Positions 1-9,733 of a stretch of 64,000 nucleotides of DNA are shown here, piece after piece. Position 1 is the first letter of the stretch. Every line of letters begins with the position of its first letter. Under the pieces are notes generated by a model. That model was not told where the DNA came from, ran no database searches, and worked only from the letters and a program-made list of their open reading frames with translations. This DNA comes from Ascoidea asiatica (taxonomy: Eukaryota; Ascomycota; Saccharomycetes; Ascoideales; Ascoideaceae), in contig BCKQ01000012.1 in assembly GCA_001600695.1 (NCBI GenBank), positions 86,096 through 150,095 on the forward strand, written 5' to 3'. A program made the translations under genes and the position numbers.

Positions 1-1370
1 AAAGAATTTGAATAATTTAAAACTTTTGTAGCATCTGGTAATAAAGATAATGATGTATCTATTACTACTTCTATAAATTCTTCTTCAGATTGAGATTGAT
101 TATTTAAATAATATGATTTACCTAAATTAACTGTATTAAAATCAAAATCATAAACCATATAAATATATTTTCTAAATTCTTTACCTAAATGAATATCTTT
201 AATATATGAATAATCTGCTTGAGAAAATGAACCAACAATACCATAATATTGAAGATCTGTAAGAAAATTATTTGAATTATATGAATATGAATTTTGTGAT
301 AAAAGTTCAGAAAGTGGTAAAATAATTTCAAAACCTTGAAAATTTAAAGTTAAATTACCATTTAATGTTCTTGAAGTACAATTTGAAATTTCTAATGGTT
401 TTAAAGATGATAAATTTTGATTTAAACAAATTTGAAAATAATCATTTAACATTAATTTATTATATAAAATTTGTGGAAATACAAGAGCAGTTGATTCAAT
501 TTCTATATTTTCTGAAGATGAAATAAAATTTGGTAAAGCTGGATATTTTTCATCATTTTCTGTTAAAATTGTATAATTTTCTTTAACATTAGAATAATTT
601 GTTATTAATGAATTATCTGAATTAATAGTTATTCCAGTTAATGTTATTCCAATACTATTATTAACCATTGGAAATGAAATTAATTCTTCATTAATAAATT
701 TTGATTTATCATAACCACCAAAAATTATTGATGAATTAATAAAATCATATTCACCAATTGAAATTATTCTTCTTTTTATTAAATTTTGTTTAATTAATTC
801 ATCCCAAATTGAATTAATTTTATTTATTGAAGAAGAATTTAAATAATTTGAATTATTATAATATAAACCTAATTGACCAGCTCCATAAGTTATACTCATT
901 GCTCTATCTTCAATTATATAACCAAATGTGAAATTTTCAATTTTTAATTCATTTGATAAATTTAAAGTTTCATTTGCCCAAACTCCATATGGTCTTGAAA
1001 TTGAATATTCATCATAAAATCCATCAGGTATTAATAATTGATTATATGAAGATGAATTAAAATTAAAAAAACCAGGTGCATAACAAATCATTGTACTACT
1101 ACTTAAATATAATGCTTCAAATAAATTTGCTCCTGCACAAGCTTGATTATAAGAAGAAATAACATAAGTTTTAGTTGAAGCTAAATTCATAAAAAATTCA
1201 ATATCTTGTGATGGAGTACCAATAGAAGCTTGAATACTAAAATTTCCAGAATTTGGATATATTTCAATATAATTACTAGATTCTTCTGAATCTGTTGAAT
1301 TATCAGATTTAACTTTATTCAAATTACAAAGAAAAAAAACAAGAATTGTATATATTATTGAAGTAATCAT
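1..1370 (-). CDS. Secreted pepsin-like protein (yapsin relative), probably catalytically dead; 3' end outside window
   Basis: My reverse-strand translation from the ATG at 1370 runs open for 456 codons to the window edge, so the C-terminus is missing. It has a hydrophobic signal peptide (about residues 1-22), many N-glycosylation sequons, the pepsin N-lobe signature 'SIQASIGTPSQDIEF', an 'IIFGGYDKSKF' segment typical of yapsins, and near the end 'YIYMVYDFDFNTVNLGK', the usual C-lobe strand. The fold is therefore an A1 aspartic protease. The first active-site motif DTGS is replaced by N62-L-A-S. At the second site (usually DSGT or DTGT) the best-aligning residues are E292-S-T-A. No catalytic Asp is visible, so proteolysis is unlikely (inference). 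It is divergently transcribed from the related gene at 2085. The role could be cell-wall binding or scaffolding; unknown. Confidence 0.8.
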   Translation of the reverse strand, partial: MITSIIYTILVFFLCNLNKVKSDNSTDSEESSNYIEIYPNSGNFSIQASIGTPSQDIEFFMNLASTKTYVISSYNQACAGANLFEALYLSSSTMICYAPGFFNFNSSSYNQLLIPDGFYDEYSISRPYGVWANETLNLSNELKIENFTFGYIIEDRAMSITYGAGQLGLYYNNSNYLNSSSINKINSIWDELIKQNLIKRRIISIGEYDFINSSIIFGGYDKSKFINEELISFPMVNNSIGITLTGITINSDNSLITNYSNVKENYTILTENDEKYPALPNFISSSENIEIESTALVFPQILYNKLMLNDYFQICLNQNLSSLKPLEISNCTSRTLNGNLTLNFQGFEIILPLSELLSQNSYSYNSNNFLTDLQYYGIVGSFSQADYSYIKDIHLGKEFRKYIYMVYDFDFNTVNLGKSYYLNNQSQSEEEFIEVVIDTSLSLLPDATKVLNYSNS

Positions 1371-2084
1371 ATTGATATTCTTATATTCTTTTCTAAATAT
1401 CTAGAATCATAAACACTATTTATTTCACCTAACTATTAACAGATGACAATTTAAATAGTTTATATATTGGGTATAACTAACTATCTTTCAAATCAGATCT
1501 AAGAAGTTATTGCCTTACTTTATCTGTTTCTGTTTCTGTTTCCTTGGTTCATCCAAAGCAAGAAAAGAAGATCAAATGAATCAATTAAACCATTAAAATC
1601 AAATAATTCTGCTTCAACTCAACTAAAATAAAGAATCTTTTTTTCTGGCTAAAAACTTTGACCTGTGCAATTTTAGACCAAAAAAACTGAACTTCGCCCA
1701 CTTTGAACTCGCAGCATTCCCCGATTGTGCTGAAAAGAAGCCAAACTAACTGGAAAGGGACCTCTCGTAAAATTATTTTTAGCTTCCTCCATTTTTTTTC
1801 CTTAAATACAATTTAGGTGCTTATCTCAAATAAAGCTTTATCAACTTTGGATTTGGAAGATTTTTTTAATTTCTAGAAATCATGTACCACCACTTTCACA
1901 ACAGAAGCTCAATTAGCTTAAATATAGCTTATTATCAGGGTATAGTAGAACACTAGAGCCTTTAAATAAATATCAAAAGGTCTTTTTTATCAAACTACCT
2001 CTGACAGGTATCCAAGACTTGTCTTAAAAACAATTCGAACTCAGATCAAAATTATTAAAACATAAACATATATAAACAGAAAAG
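1371..2084. promoter_or_regulatory. Divergent promoter region of the two pepsin-like genes
   Basis: This 0.7 kb separates two head-to-head pepsin-like genes, so it must hold both promoters. The middle (about 1500-1780) is visibly richer in G and C than the flanking genes. A two-unit heat-shock half-element TTCTAGAA lies at 1871-1878, too short to call a functional heat-shock element. No ORF or RNA gene seen. Confidence 0.5.
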
Positions 2085-4934
2085 ATGAATAAAATTCTCT
2101 CTTTTCAGATTTTTATTTTCACTCTTTTATTAAGAATAACAAATGCTATAAGCAATGATAGTAGTGTGGATTATGAAGAAGGAAGTGGTTATTTACAATT
2201 ACCATATTATTTCAATGGATCAAATCTTTTAATTAATGCTTCAATTGGTGATCCAAGTCAAGATCTTTCATTAGTATTGGATTTTGATTCTTGTATTGTT
2301 AATATACCTTCAATTTTAAATTCAAAATATAATGATTCTTCAATAAATAAAGATTTAAATTATTATATAAATTCTACAAGTACTTATAGACAAACAACTG
2401 ATTTTAATTCAACTTATTTTGGTGCATATAATTTTTCAAAATCAAATGATTATACTCCAGTTTTTATTTCTGGTGAAAATTTATGTTATAATAGTAATTG
2501 TGGTTCAATTGGAATTTTTGCAAATGAATCAATATCTTATAATAATGATTATATTTTTGAAAATTTTACATTTTGTCATTCATATTATTCAACTTGTGAA
2601 AGTGGTTCTATAGGTTTATCTGCATTTTGTGATGATGTTTATGAATCATTTTGGGATAATTTAATAAATAGAAATATAACTAAAAAAAAAATAATTTCAT
2701 TTGCCTTAAGAAATAATTCAAATATTTCTGTTCCTATATTATTTGGTGCTATAGATAAATCAAAATTTATTAATGATACTTTAACAACTGTTCCAATGAT
2801 AAATACAAATAATTCTGCAATTGCTCCAAATATTAGTAATTTAGCTATAACTTTAAATGGTTTATCAGTTTCAACTCCAGAAAATGGTGGTAATATTACT
2901 GATCTTTTAAGTTCAACTTTATATCCAGTTAAATTTGGTTTAGAAGGTTGGTCAAAAAGTTTTGATACAACATATTTTCCATCTAGTATACTTTATTCAT
3001 TAGAAGATATTTTACAAAATTCTTTAACAATTTGTAATGCAACTGATTGTTCTAATTCAGTTATGTCAGATTCTTATTTTAAATTAGATTTTTCTGGTTT
3101 TGAAATAAATATTCCATTAGAAAATTTAATTACTTATTCAGTTTTTAATAATTCTTTATCAGGTGCTTTAACCTTTTATTTTGAAAGTAGTTTAAGTAAA
3201 ATTTCAACATCAAGTGATGATTCTTTTATTCTTGGTTATAATTTTTTACAATATTTATATGTAATGGCTGATTATGATAATCAAAATGTTGGTCTTGCTT
3301 ATTCCAATTTAGATCATTCAACTTTTGAATTTACTGATGAAGAAGATGATGATTCTGATGAAGAAATTCAAGTTATAAATGATGATAATATTAGTTCTTT
3401 TGTTAAAAAGGCTTCTAATTATAATGAATCTTATTATATGTATTCAACAAGTCTTACAATCACTCATACTGGTGATTATTCTTTAAATGCTACTGCTACT
3501 GATTCTCTTAATCATACATCTACTTTTACAGAAACAAAATCTTTATATATAAATGTTATCACAACTTCTTTCACAAAGGAAACTGATGTTCAACAATTTT
3601 TAAGTTCAGTTGAAAAATATCAATATACACAACCAACTGCAACATCTACAATAAATTGGAATGATTTATATAAATATCCAGATGATTTACCATTAATGTT
3701 AAATAATTCAACAGAAAATTCAAATAATGATAATGAAAAATATATCAAAGTTCCATATTTTATTAAAGATTTTAATTCAACATATCCTGGTTATTATATT
3801 AATGTAACTGTTGGTTCACCACCTCAAGAAATTGAATTATCATTATCAACAGAATTTGCAGATTCAATTTTAAGTTCTGAATTTAAAAAAAATGGAGAAT
3901 TTGAACCTTTTTATAATTTTAGTAAATCAGTTTCTGGATATACAAATTTATCAAATTCAGGAACAAATTATTCATATTATACATCACATTATAAAACTGA
4001 TAATTTTGAAATAATTGGTAGTAATTTAACAATTGAAGATATATCATTTGTTTATTGTGATGAATATCCAAAATTTCAACTTAATATTCTTGGATTAAAT
4101 CCATTATTAGAAGTTTCTTCAAAAATTAATTATGTTGATATAACTTATGAAACATTTTTAGATAAATTAGTTAATAATAATTTAATTAATGGTAGATTTT
4201 TTAGTTTTTATAATTATTCTGATTCTGGAGATTCATATAATGGTACAATAATCTTTGGAGGTATAGATACTGAAAAATATGAAGGTGATTTAACATCAAT
4301 TTCATTTGAATTAGAAGAATTAGATGATTTTAGAAATAGAAATGGAGTTTTTAAAGGTATTTTTGTTAATATTTCTTCAATTGAATTTATTCATAAATAT
4401 ATTGATATTGATGAAAATGAATATAATATTACAATGATTTTACTTAGTGAAGAAGAAAGTAAAAAAAATAATTTTTTAACAAATTTTGATTTAGATTATA
4501 ATAATTATGAAATTAAATTTCCAAAATTAATTTATGATAGATTCATGACAAATTATTTATTAAGTTCAGATTATATTGCTAGTGCACCAATTAATTCAAC
4601 ACCAGATACAAGATATGATTGTGCATTATGTTTTATGAATGATATTTTTAGATTTCATTTAAATGAAGATTTTTTTATTGATATACCATTAAATGATATA
4701 GTTTATGCATCTCAAGAATCAAGAGAATCTACATCATGTTTTTTAGTTTATGGAACAATTGGAGAAAGTGATAGTGATAATCAAATAATTTTAGGAAATA
4801 TTGCTTTAAGATATTTTTATATGGTTTATGATTTTGATTTAAAAACAATTTCAATGGCAAAAATTAAAAGTGAATTATTAATTCCATCAAATTTAACATA
4901 TGAAGAAAATATAATAAGTAGTAATAATATATAA
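2085..4934 (+). CDS. Double-length secreted pepsin-like protein with two degenerate aspartic protease domains
   Basis: The 949-residue product has a signal peptide (residues 1-21) followed by two complete pepsin-like folds in tandem, roughly residues 35-425 and 555-935, joined by an acidic then Ser/Thr-rich linker (about 425-545). Each half carries the N-lobe signature ('NASIGDPSQDLSL'; 'NVTVGSPPQEIEL') and the C-lobe signature ('ILGYNFLQYLYVMADYD'; 'ILGNIALRYFYMVYDFD'). The first DTGS motif is D66-F-D-S in domain 1 and S588-T-E-F in domain 2. The second motif is not recognisable in either: domain 1 has 'SFDTTYFPSS' and domain 2 'NFDLDYNNYEIKFP'. Ordinary yapsins have one such fold in 400-600 residues. 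No GPI signal is visible at the C-terminus, suggesting secretion into the medium or wall. It is a paralogue of the gene on the other strand at 1-1370. Confidence 0.85.
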   Translation: MNKILSFQIFIFTLLLRITNAISNDSSVDYEEGSGYLQLPYYFNGSNLLINASIGDPSQDLSLVLDFDSCIVNIPSILNSKYNDSSINKDLNYYINSTSTYRQTTDFNSTYFGAYNFSKSNDYTPVFISGENLCYNSNCGSIGIFANESISYNNDYIFENFTFCHSYYSTCESGSIGLSAFCDDVYESFWDNLINRNITKKKIISFALRNNSNISVPILFGAIDKSKFINDTLTTVPMINTNNSAIAPNISNLAITLNGLSVSTPENGGNITDLLSSTLYPVKFGLEGWSKSFDTTYFPSSILYSLEDILQNSLTICNATDCSNSVMSDSYFKLDFSGFEINIPLENLITYSVFNNSLSGALTFYFESSLSKISTSSDDSFILGYNFLQYLYVMADYDNQNVGLAYSNLDHSTFEFTDEEDDDSDEEIQVINDDNISSFVKKASNYNESYYMYSTSLTITHTGDYSLNATATDSLNHTSTFTETKSLYINVITTSFTKETDVQQFLSSVEKYQYTQPTATSTINWNDLYKYPDDLPLMLNNSTENSNNDNEKYIKVPYFIKDFNSTYPGYYINVTVGSPPQEIELSLSTEFADSILSSEFKKNGEFEPFYNFSKSVSGYTNLSNSGTNYSYYTSHYKTDNFEIIGSNLTIEDISFVYCDEYPKFQLNILGLNPLLEVSSKINYVDITYETFLDKLVNNNLINGRFFSFYNYSDSGDSYNGTIIFGGIDTEKYEGDLTSISFELEELDDFRNRNGVFKGIFVNISSIEFIHKYIDIDENEYNITMILLSEEESKKNNFLTNFDLDYNNYEIKFPKLIYDRFMTNYLLSSDYIASAPINSTPDTRYDCALCFMNDIFRFHLNEDFFIDIPLNDIVYASQESRESTSCFLVYGTIGESDSDNQIILGNIALRYFYMVYDFDLKTISMAKIKSELLIPSNLTYEENIISSNNI

Positions 4935-5006
4935 AAATTCTTTATATAATAATATGTAATAATACAATATATAATAATAATATATAATAATATATAGTAA
5001 TAATAA

Positions 5007-5681
5007 CTAAAAATTATATAATCTTTCTTCAATTATTGAATTTTTTATATGAACTTTTTCTTTTTCTTTAATGATTAAAAAATTAACATGATTTGATAAA
5101 ATTTGAGTGAAATTTTTTGAACAATAAGGACAGTTAAATTTAAAATTTTTATTTAAATTTGATAAAGTAAATTCTAAAAATTCTAAGAAACAATTGAAAT
5201 GAAATAAATGATTACAATTTAATTTTAAAACTTTATCATTTAAATTCAAATTTTCTAAACATATTGGACAAATGTTAAATTTTTCTTTTAACAATGGATC
5301 TATATCTTTGAATAAAATTGGATTTTCATTGATTAAATTTTTACTTTTTTTAAAATTTTTATTTCTAGCATTATAATTTTTTATAAAAAATTTCAAAATT
5401 TTTTTAAAATTGATTAAAATTATCAAAAAAATTAAAAAAACCAAATTAATTTTTAAAAAATCTTTAATATTATTACAAATTGAGTTTAAAAAAGATATAA
5501 GAGTTAAAAAAATTTTGAAAACTAAATATATAAAAGAAATAATGATTGTAAAAACATGTAATGATAAAATATAAATATTATTTTTGAAAATAAATTTTAT
5601 TAAGATATATGAAAATAATAGTAGAGAAGAAACTATTAATAAATCTTTTATTAAAAATTTATTTAAAATCTCCAATATCAT
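5007..5681 (-). CDS. Membrane-anchored RING-H2 protein, candidate E3 ubiquitin ligase
   Basis: 224 residues. The N-terminal 110 residues hold three or four strongly hydrophobic segments (about 11-32, 37-65, 78-98). A C-terminal RING-H2 finger follows: C138-x2-C141, C156-x-H158-x2-H161-x2-C164, then C184-x2-C187 (C3H2C3). RING-H2 proteins bind E2 enzymes and transfer ubiquitin; with the membrane anchor it would act on membrane or ER/vacuole substrates (inference). I do not recognise a specific orthologue. The gene is convergent with the double pepsin-like gene, with only 72 bp between the stop codons. Start is the first ATG; base composition is extremely AT-rich, like its neighbours. Confidence 0.75.
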   Translation of the reverse strand: MILEILNKFLIKDLLIVSSLLLFSYILIKFIFKNNIYILSLHVFTIIISFIYLVFKIFLTLISFLNSICNNIKDFLKINLVFLIFLIILINFKKILKFFIKNYNARNKNFKKSKNLINENPILFKDIDPLLKEKFNICPICLENLNLNDKVLKLNCNHLFHFNCFLEFLEFTLSNLNKNFKFNCPYCSKNFTQILSNHVNFLIIKEKEKVHIKNSIIEERLYNF

Positions 5682-6439
5682 TATAAATTTTATATTTTTT
5701 TTTTTTATTATATGATAATAATAATAATAATAACAATGAAAAATTTTAAATTGAGGAAATATTTAATCATTTATATAGATATTTATTTATAATTATAACA
5801 CATTTAGCCATTTAGCCATAAAACAGGTAATTAAGTATTTAATATTATTTAAGAAATGAAATTAAAAGTTTATTGAAATATATAAAAAAAAAAAGATTTA
5901 AAAACATTAAATTAAATAAAAACAAAATTATGAATTTTGATAAACATTTATTTATAAAATCTGACTCAAAACAAAAAAACATTGAAAATATATAAAAAAT
6001 GAGACCTGGGAGGTGTGATTGGAATGATTTAATGAGACAAAATTATAGTTGTTAAATTTATAATGGTGTGAATTGTATATTAAATATGGGATATTTTGGA
6101 AAATAAATGTCTTAAAGTGAATTACATATCAAAACATTGAAAAGTTTCAATTAAATAAAATTTGATAAAGATAAATTTTGTGGTTAATTGAAAGAATTTA
6201 AAATTTTTTTAGTGAAAGAAATGAATATAGAAACATAAATAATTATATTGAAAAGTAATGAAGAGTATTAAAAAGTATTTAGAAGTAGTTAGATATATAT
6301 TATATTAAAAATAAACATTATTAAAAGAAAGACCAAAGACCAAAGAGTGAAGACTGAAGACTAAAGACTAAAGAGTAAAAGACTAGAAACTAAAGAAATA
6401 AAGATAAGTTACTAGAAAATATTATATTTTTGAAGAATA
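5682..6439. other. Intergenic region: promoter of the RING-H2 gene and 3' flank of the GPI-protein gene
   Basis: The region is very AT-rich apart from a small patch at about 6000-6035 (around 'gagacctgggaggtgtga'), which also carries a reverse CCAAT box. At about 6325-6396 there is a purine-only run of imperfect 6-7 bp units built on AAAGACT/AAAGACC. No ORF or RNA gene recognised. Confidence 0.5.
6325..6396. repeat. Degenerate purine-rich tandem repeat (AAAGACY-like)
   Basis: About ten imperfect copies of a 6-7 bp unit (AAAGACC, GAAGACT, AAAGACT, AAAGAGT) lie in tandem just downstream of the GPI-protein gene stop. All purines on the + strand except the C/T of each unit. Probably a slippage-generated minisatellite within the 3' UTR or terminator region. 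Confidence 0.6.
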
Positions 6440-7396
6440 TTAAACAAAAAAAAGAGTAATAAAGGCAGTCAAAGAAGAAATGATTGAATAAGATTGAAGT
6501 GAATTGGATGAACCCGTAGATGAAGAAGAAGTGGAAGCAGATGAAGATGAAGAAGCAGATAAAGAACTAGTTTCAGAAGAACTTGAATCTGATTCAGATG
6601 AAGAAGCTGTTGATTTTGATGATGATGATGAAGAAGCACTGGCAGTTTCTACTCTTATTGAAGTTTTTAAAGTTGAATCTGAAGAATCTGAGGTTTTAGA
6701 AGATTTTTCAGATGATGTTGAACCACTTGATGAATCTGAATTTGAAGTTTTACTCGACATTGACATTGACATTGTCATTGTCATTGCATTAGAAGAAGCA
6801 GAACCTGAAGCAGAACTTGAAGCAGAACCTGATACTGAACTTGAAGAACTTGAAGAACTTGAGGAATCTGAGGAATCTGAAGAAGAATTAGAAGTTGAAG
6901 AACCAGTATTAATTAATTTAAATTCTAAACATTTTGCATTAAATTTAGTATCAAGAACAGCATATTGTTTAATTGAATAACTATATGGATCACTAATATC
7001 ATTACAAGCATAAAAATTTTTAACAGAATCATTAATATTTAAATAACCATCATTATCAAAAGTATATAAATCATAACTTCTAATTACACCAAATTCAAGT
7101 ATATTATAACTTGAAGATGATGATTGAAAACCTAAGTAATAATTATAAATACCTTCATCTGTGAATAATTTTTTTGAAGTTGAATTATATGAAATATCTA
7201 AAGTTGAATCTTTTTCAGTACCTAAAAAAACATAATTAATTCCAGCACCTTCATGAACAGAACCAATTCCAACACCATTAATATCATCACTTGAAGAATC
7301 TACATATAATTGAATATAATCATCAGATTTAACGATTGAATTGAATAAAGATAATGTTAATAAACATGATTTTAATAAATTATTTTTAAACTGCAT
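6440..7396 (-). CDS. GPI-anchored Ser-rich cell-wall protein (Candida Pga30/Pga31/Rhd3-like)
   Basis: 318 residues: a signal peptide (about 1-24), a folded N-terminal domain of about 140 residues, a Ser/Thr-rich low-complexity stalk (about 165-295), and a C-terminal hydrophobic tail ending 'FITLFFV' that looks like a GPI-attachment signal. The N-domain carries 'GSVHEGAGINYVFLG', 'YYLGFQSS', 'FYACND-DPYSYS-QYAVLD' and a following Cys, which resembles from memory a fungal family of small GPI wall proteins including Candida Pga30, Pga31 and Rhd3. Role: structural mannoprotein of the wall, cross-linked to glucan via the GPI remnant (family knowledge). It has an unusually long 5' intergenic region of 1.2 kb. 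The family assignment is from motif memory and is moderate; the GPI architecture is clear. Confidence 0.75.
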   Translation of the reverse strand: MQFKNNLLKSCLLTLSLFNSIVKSDDYIQLYVDSSSDDINGVGIGSVHEGAGINYVFLGTEKDSTLDISYNSTSKKLFTDEGIYNYYLGFQSSSSSYNILEFGVIRSYDLYTFDNDGYLNINDSVKNFYACNDISDPYSYSIKQYAVLDTKFNAKCLEFKLINTGSSTSNSSSDSSDSSSSSSSSSSVSGSASSSASGSASSNAMTMTMSMSMSSKTSNSDSSSGSTSSEKSSKTSDSSDSTLKTSIRVETASASSSSSSKSTASSSESDSSSSETSSLSASSSSSASTSSSSTGSSNSLQSYSIISSLTAFITLFFV

Positions 7397-8117
7397 TATG
7401 TAAAATTATATATTGAAATTGTATTGAATGTTTATATTATAGATAAAATTAAAATTAAAACCTGATTAAAAAAATTAAGTTAAAGAAAGAAAGTGAAACG
7501 AAAGTAAGAATTATATAAATATTAATATTGATATTGATATTGATATAATTTAATATAATTTGATGGTCTTTATTAACTTTGATAATCTTAATAATATTTA
7601 AATGTTATTTCTATTGTTGCTTCTTCTACTGAAAATATTATTATTATTATCATCATTATCAATTGAGAATATTTCATCTCGATAAAGATAAAAAGAATCT
7701 TCAAAGGAGACTTTTACCGGCTGGCAGTGGTAATAATAACAGTAATAACAGTAATAACAGTAGTAATAATAATGTTACCATACAGATTTGTGTTTGCAGG
7801 CCTTATTTTTGGTATTTAATTTTAGAAAAGGCAAGCAGGAAGCAAGGTTACGCCGCAGGCAGTGCAGCACGGTGAGCAACAAAGCAGAAAAAAAGAGCCA
7901 CTGACAATTTCCCGATTGGGAAACACACCGTATTTTCAGAGACCGTTGTGGGGCGGTGCAGCACCTAGGCAACGGCCTCGTATTTGGCGGTTGGCAGAGA
8001 TGTTCAGCCCCAAAAAGAGGGACGATCGGCAGGATCAGGTGATGCATTGTGTCATCGTGTGGCGCGGTATGCTTTACCACTGCCAATTTCACTCCTTCGA
8101 GGCTGTGAGAGAAAAGA

Positions 8118-8146
8118 AGCAGCAGCAGCAGCAGCAGCAGCAGCAG
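8118..8146 (+). repeat. (AGC)n trinucleotide repeat
   Basis: Nearly ten uninterrupted AGC units inside the GC-rich upstream region of the GPI-protein gene. In a genome where coding repeats are AAT or GAT, a CAG-type repeat in a non-coding region stands out. In two overlapping short ORFs it would read as poly-Gln or poly-Ala, but neither ORF looks like a real gene. Confidence 0.9.
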
Positions 8147-8445
8147 ATGAAAAGAAGGTCAAAAAGAAGAACGTCAAAAAGATGTGTAAGACAATATTCA
8201 TTAATAATCGAAGCAAGACTTCGAATTCCAGTTATTTTTCACTCCTGTTTCTGTATTTTGTTACAGGGTTTGAGATCAAAGATGCTGAAATAGAATCCAG
8301 GTTTGATTATTTACTCTCACTGTTACTAATTTTCTTCTCCAGATTTATTCACTTTACTGCTGATCATGTAGATTACAAAAAAAGAGATTAAAAAAAAATA
8401 TTAAATAAGAATTAAATAATGATTATTAAAGTATATTAATAAAAA

Positions 8446-8477
8446 TATGAATATGAATATGAATATGAATATGAATA
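8446..8477 (+). repeat. (ATATGA)n short tandem repeat
   Basis: Five or more tandem copies of ATATGA downstream of the CHY-RING gene. A simple microsatellite. Confidence 0.8.
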
Positions 8478-8617
8478 TTGTTATTCCCATTGATGAATAA
8501 TTTTCTTTTATTAGAATACATTTTTTTGCAATTGCAATTGCAATAATATGTAAAAAAATGATTCAAATACTGTATTTATGATTAACAAAAGTATTATCTT
8601 TATCTATTAAATTTTAT

Positions 8618-9701
8618 TTATACAATCAATGATTCACAACTTTTAGTTTTATTAGTTTTATTAATTTCTTCATTATTATTCAATTCTTCATAATCAGTTT
8701 CATTTCCTTCTTCATCTTCATTATATATATCTAATGCCATTCCAAAAAATTTTGTTAATAAAACTGATAATGATGGCATATCAGGTATATTATCATTATT
8801 AATATTATCATTATTAATATTATCATTATTAATATTATCATCTATTTTAATAATTTCCTTTTTATTATCATTAACTTCATTATTTAATAATTCTCCAATT
8901 GTTAAATTTTTTAAATTATAATCATTAAATTTAATATCTGAGAATAAATTTGTATTTAAATTTGGAAATTTTAATAAATTATCTCTTAATTTAATTTTAT
9001 CTGAAATTTTATTTGGAATATTTGATTCATTTGATATATTTGATATATTTGATATATTAGATAAATTTCGAAATTTTGATAAACTTGATAAATTCGGTAA
9101 ACTAGGTAAATTTGATAAATTTGGTAAATTTGATAAATTTGATAAATTTGATAAATTTGGTAAATTTTTCATATTATCTGAAAAATTACTCATATTTAAA
9201 TTCCAATTTTTATTAAAATTTTTTAAATTTTTATTAACATCATTTAAATTTATTAAATCTCCAAAATCTTCATCTGAATCTTCATCATTACTTGAAATAC
9301 TTTCACTTCTATCTCTATTATCAATTTTTTCACTTTTTTTTAAAATTTCAATATCCTTACTTATTTTTTCATTATTTACTGTACTTATTTTTTCATCATT
9401 TTGTTTTGAATTATTTAAATTAATATCTCTTTGAATTGGATTTTCAACTTTAACTTCCATTTTATTTTCAATTTCATTCTCAATTTTATTCTCAATTTCA
9501 TTTTCTATTATATTTGTATTTATATTTAAAGTTTTTGTAAGATATTGTCTGACAGAATTTGCAGATTCTGAAAATGATGTATGAGTTGATAAATTTGATA
9601 ATAATTTAACAGAATTTGGTCCAGAAAATTTTAAATCTGAAAAAAATGATGAACTTTTTGGTATAATTTTAATATTTTCATTAGAAAATGTTTTTTCTAT
9701 T

Positions 9702-9733
<32 letters not shown>

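Larger units (their letters stand above)
7397..8617. promoter_or_regulatory. Long upstream region of the GPI cell-wall gene with a GC-rich island and a CAG-type repeat
   Basis: This 1.2 kb lies between the start of the GPI-protein gene and the stop of the CHY-RING gene, both on the minus strand, so it holds one promoter. About 7820-8100 is strongly GC-enriched: at 7861-7980, 64 of 120 bases are G or C by hand count, compared with 14 of 60 in a typical coding stretch (26101-26160). Small tandem repeats flank it: an ATATTG-type run near 7530, AGC trinucleotides at 8118-8146, and ATATGA units near 8446-8477. Short overlapping ORFs here look like chance ORFs caused by higher GC. Confidence 0.6.

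Noticed and set aside
1871-1878. TTCTAGAA as a heat-shock element for the pepsin-like genes
   Set aside because: Only two units; at least three are needed for a confident call, and the site may be chance in AT-rich DNA.
6504-6980. 158-codon acidic ORF on the + strand opposite the GPI-protein Ser-rich stalk
   Set aside because: It is the antisense of TCA/TCT serine codons, which reads as GAA/GAT/GAG and so stays open. Its Glu/Asp composition is fully explained by the gene on the other strand.
7663-8391. Overlapping ORFs with poly-Gln, poly-Ala or Trp/Arg-rich products in the upstream region of the GPI gene
   Set aside because: Three overlapping frames are open at once because local GC is high. 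Composition is unlike any gene here, and no family or start context supports them.
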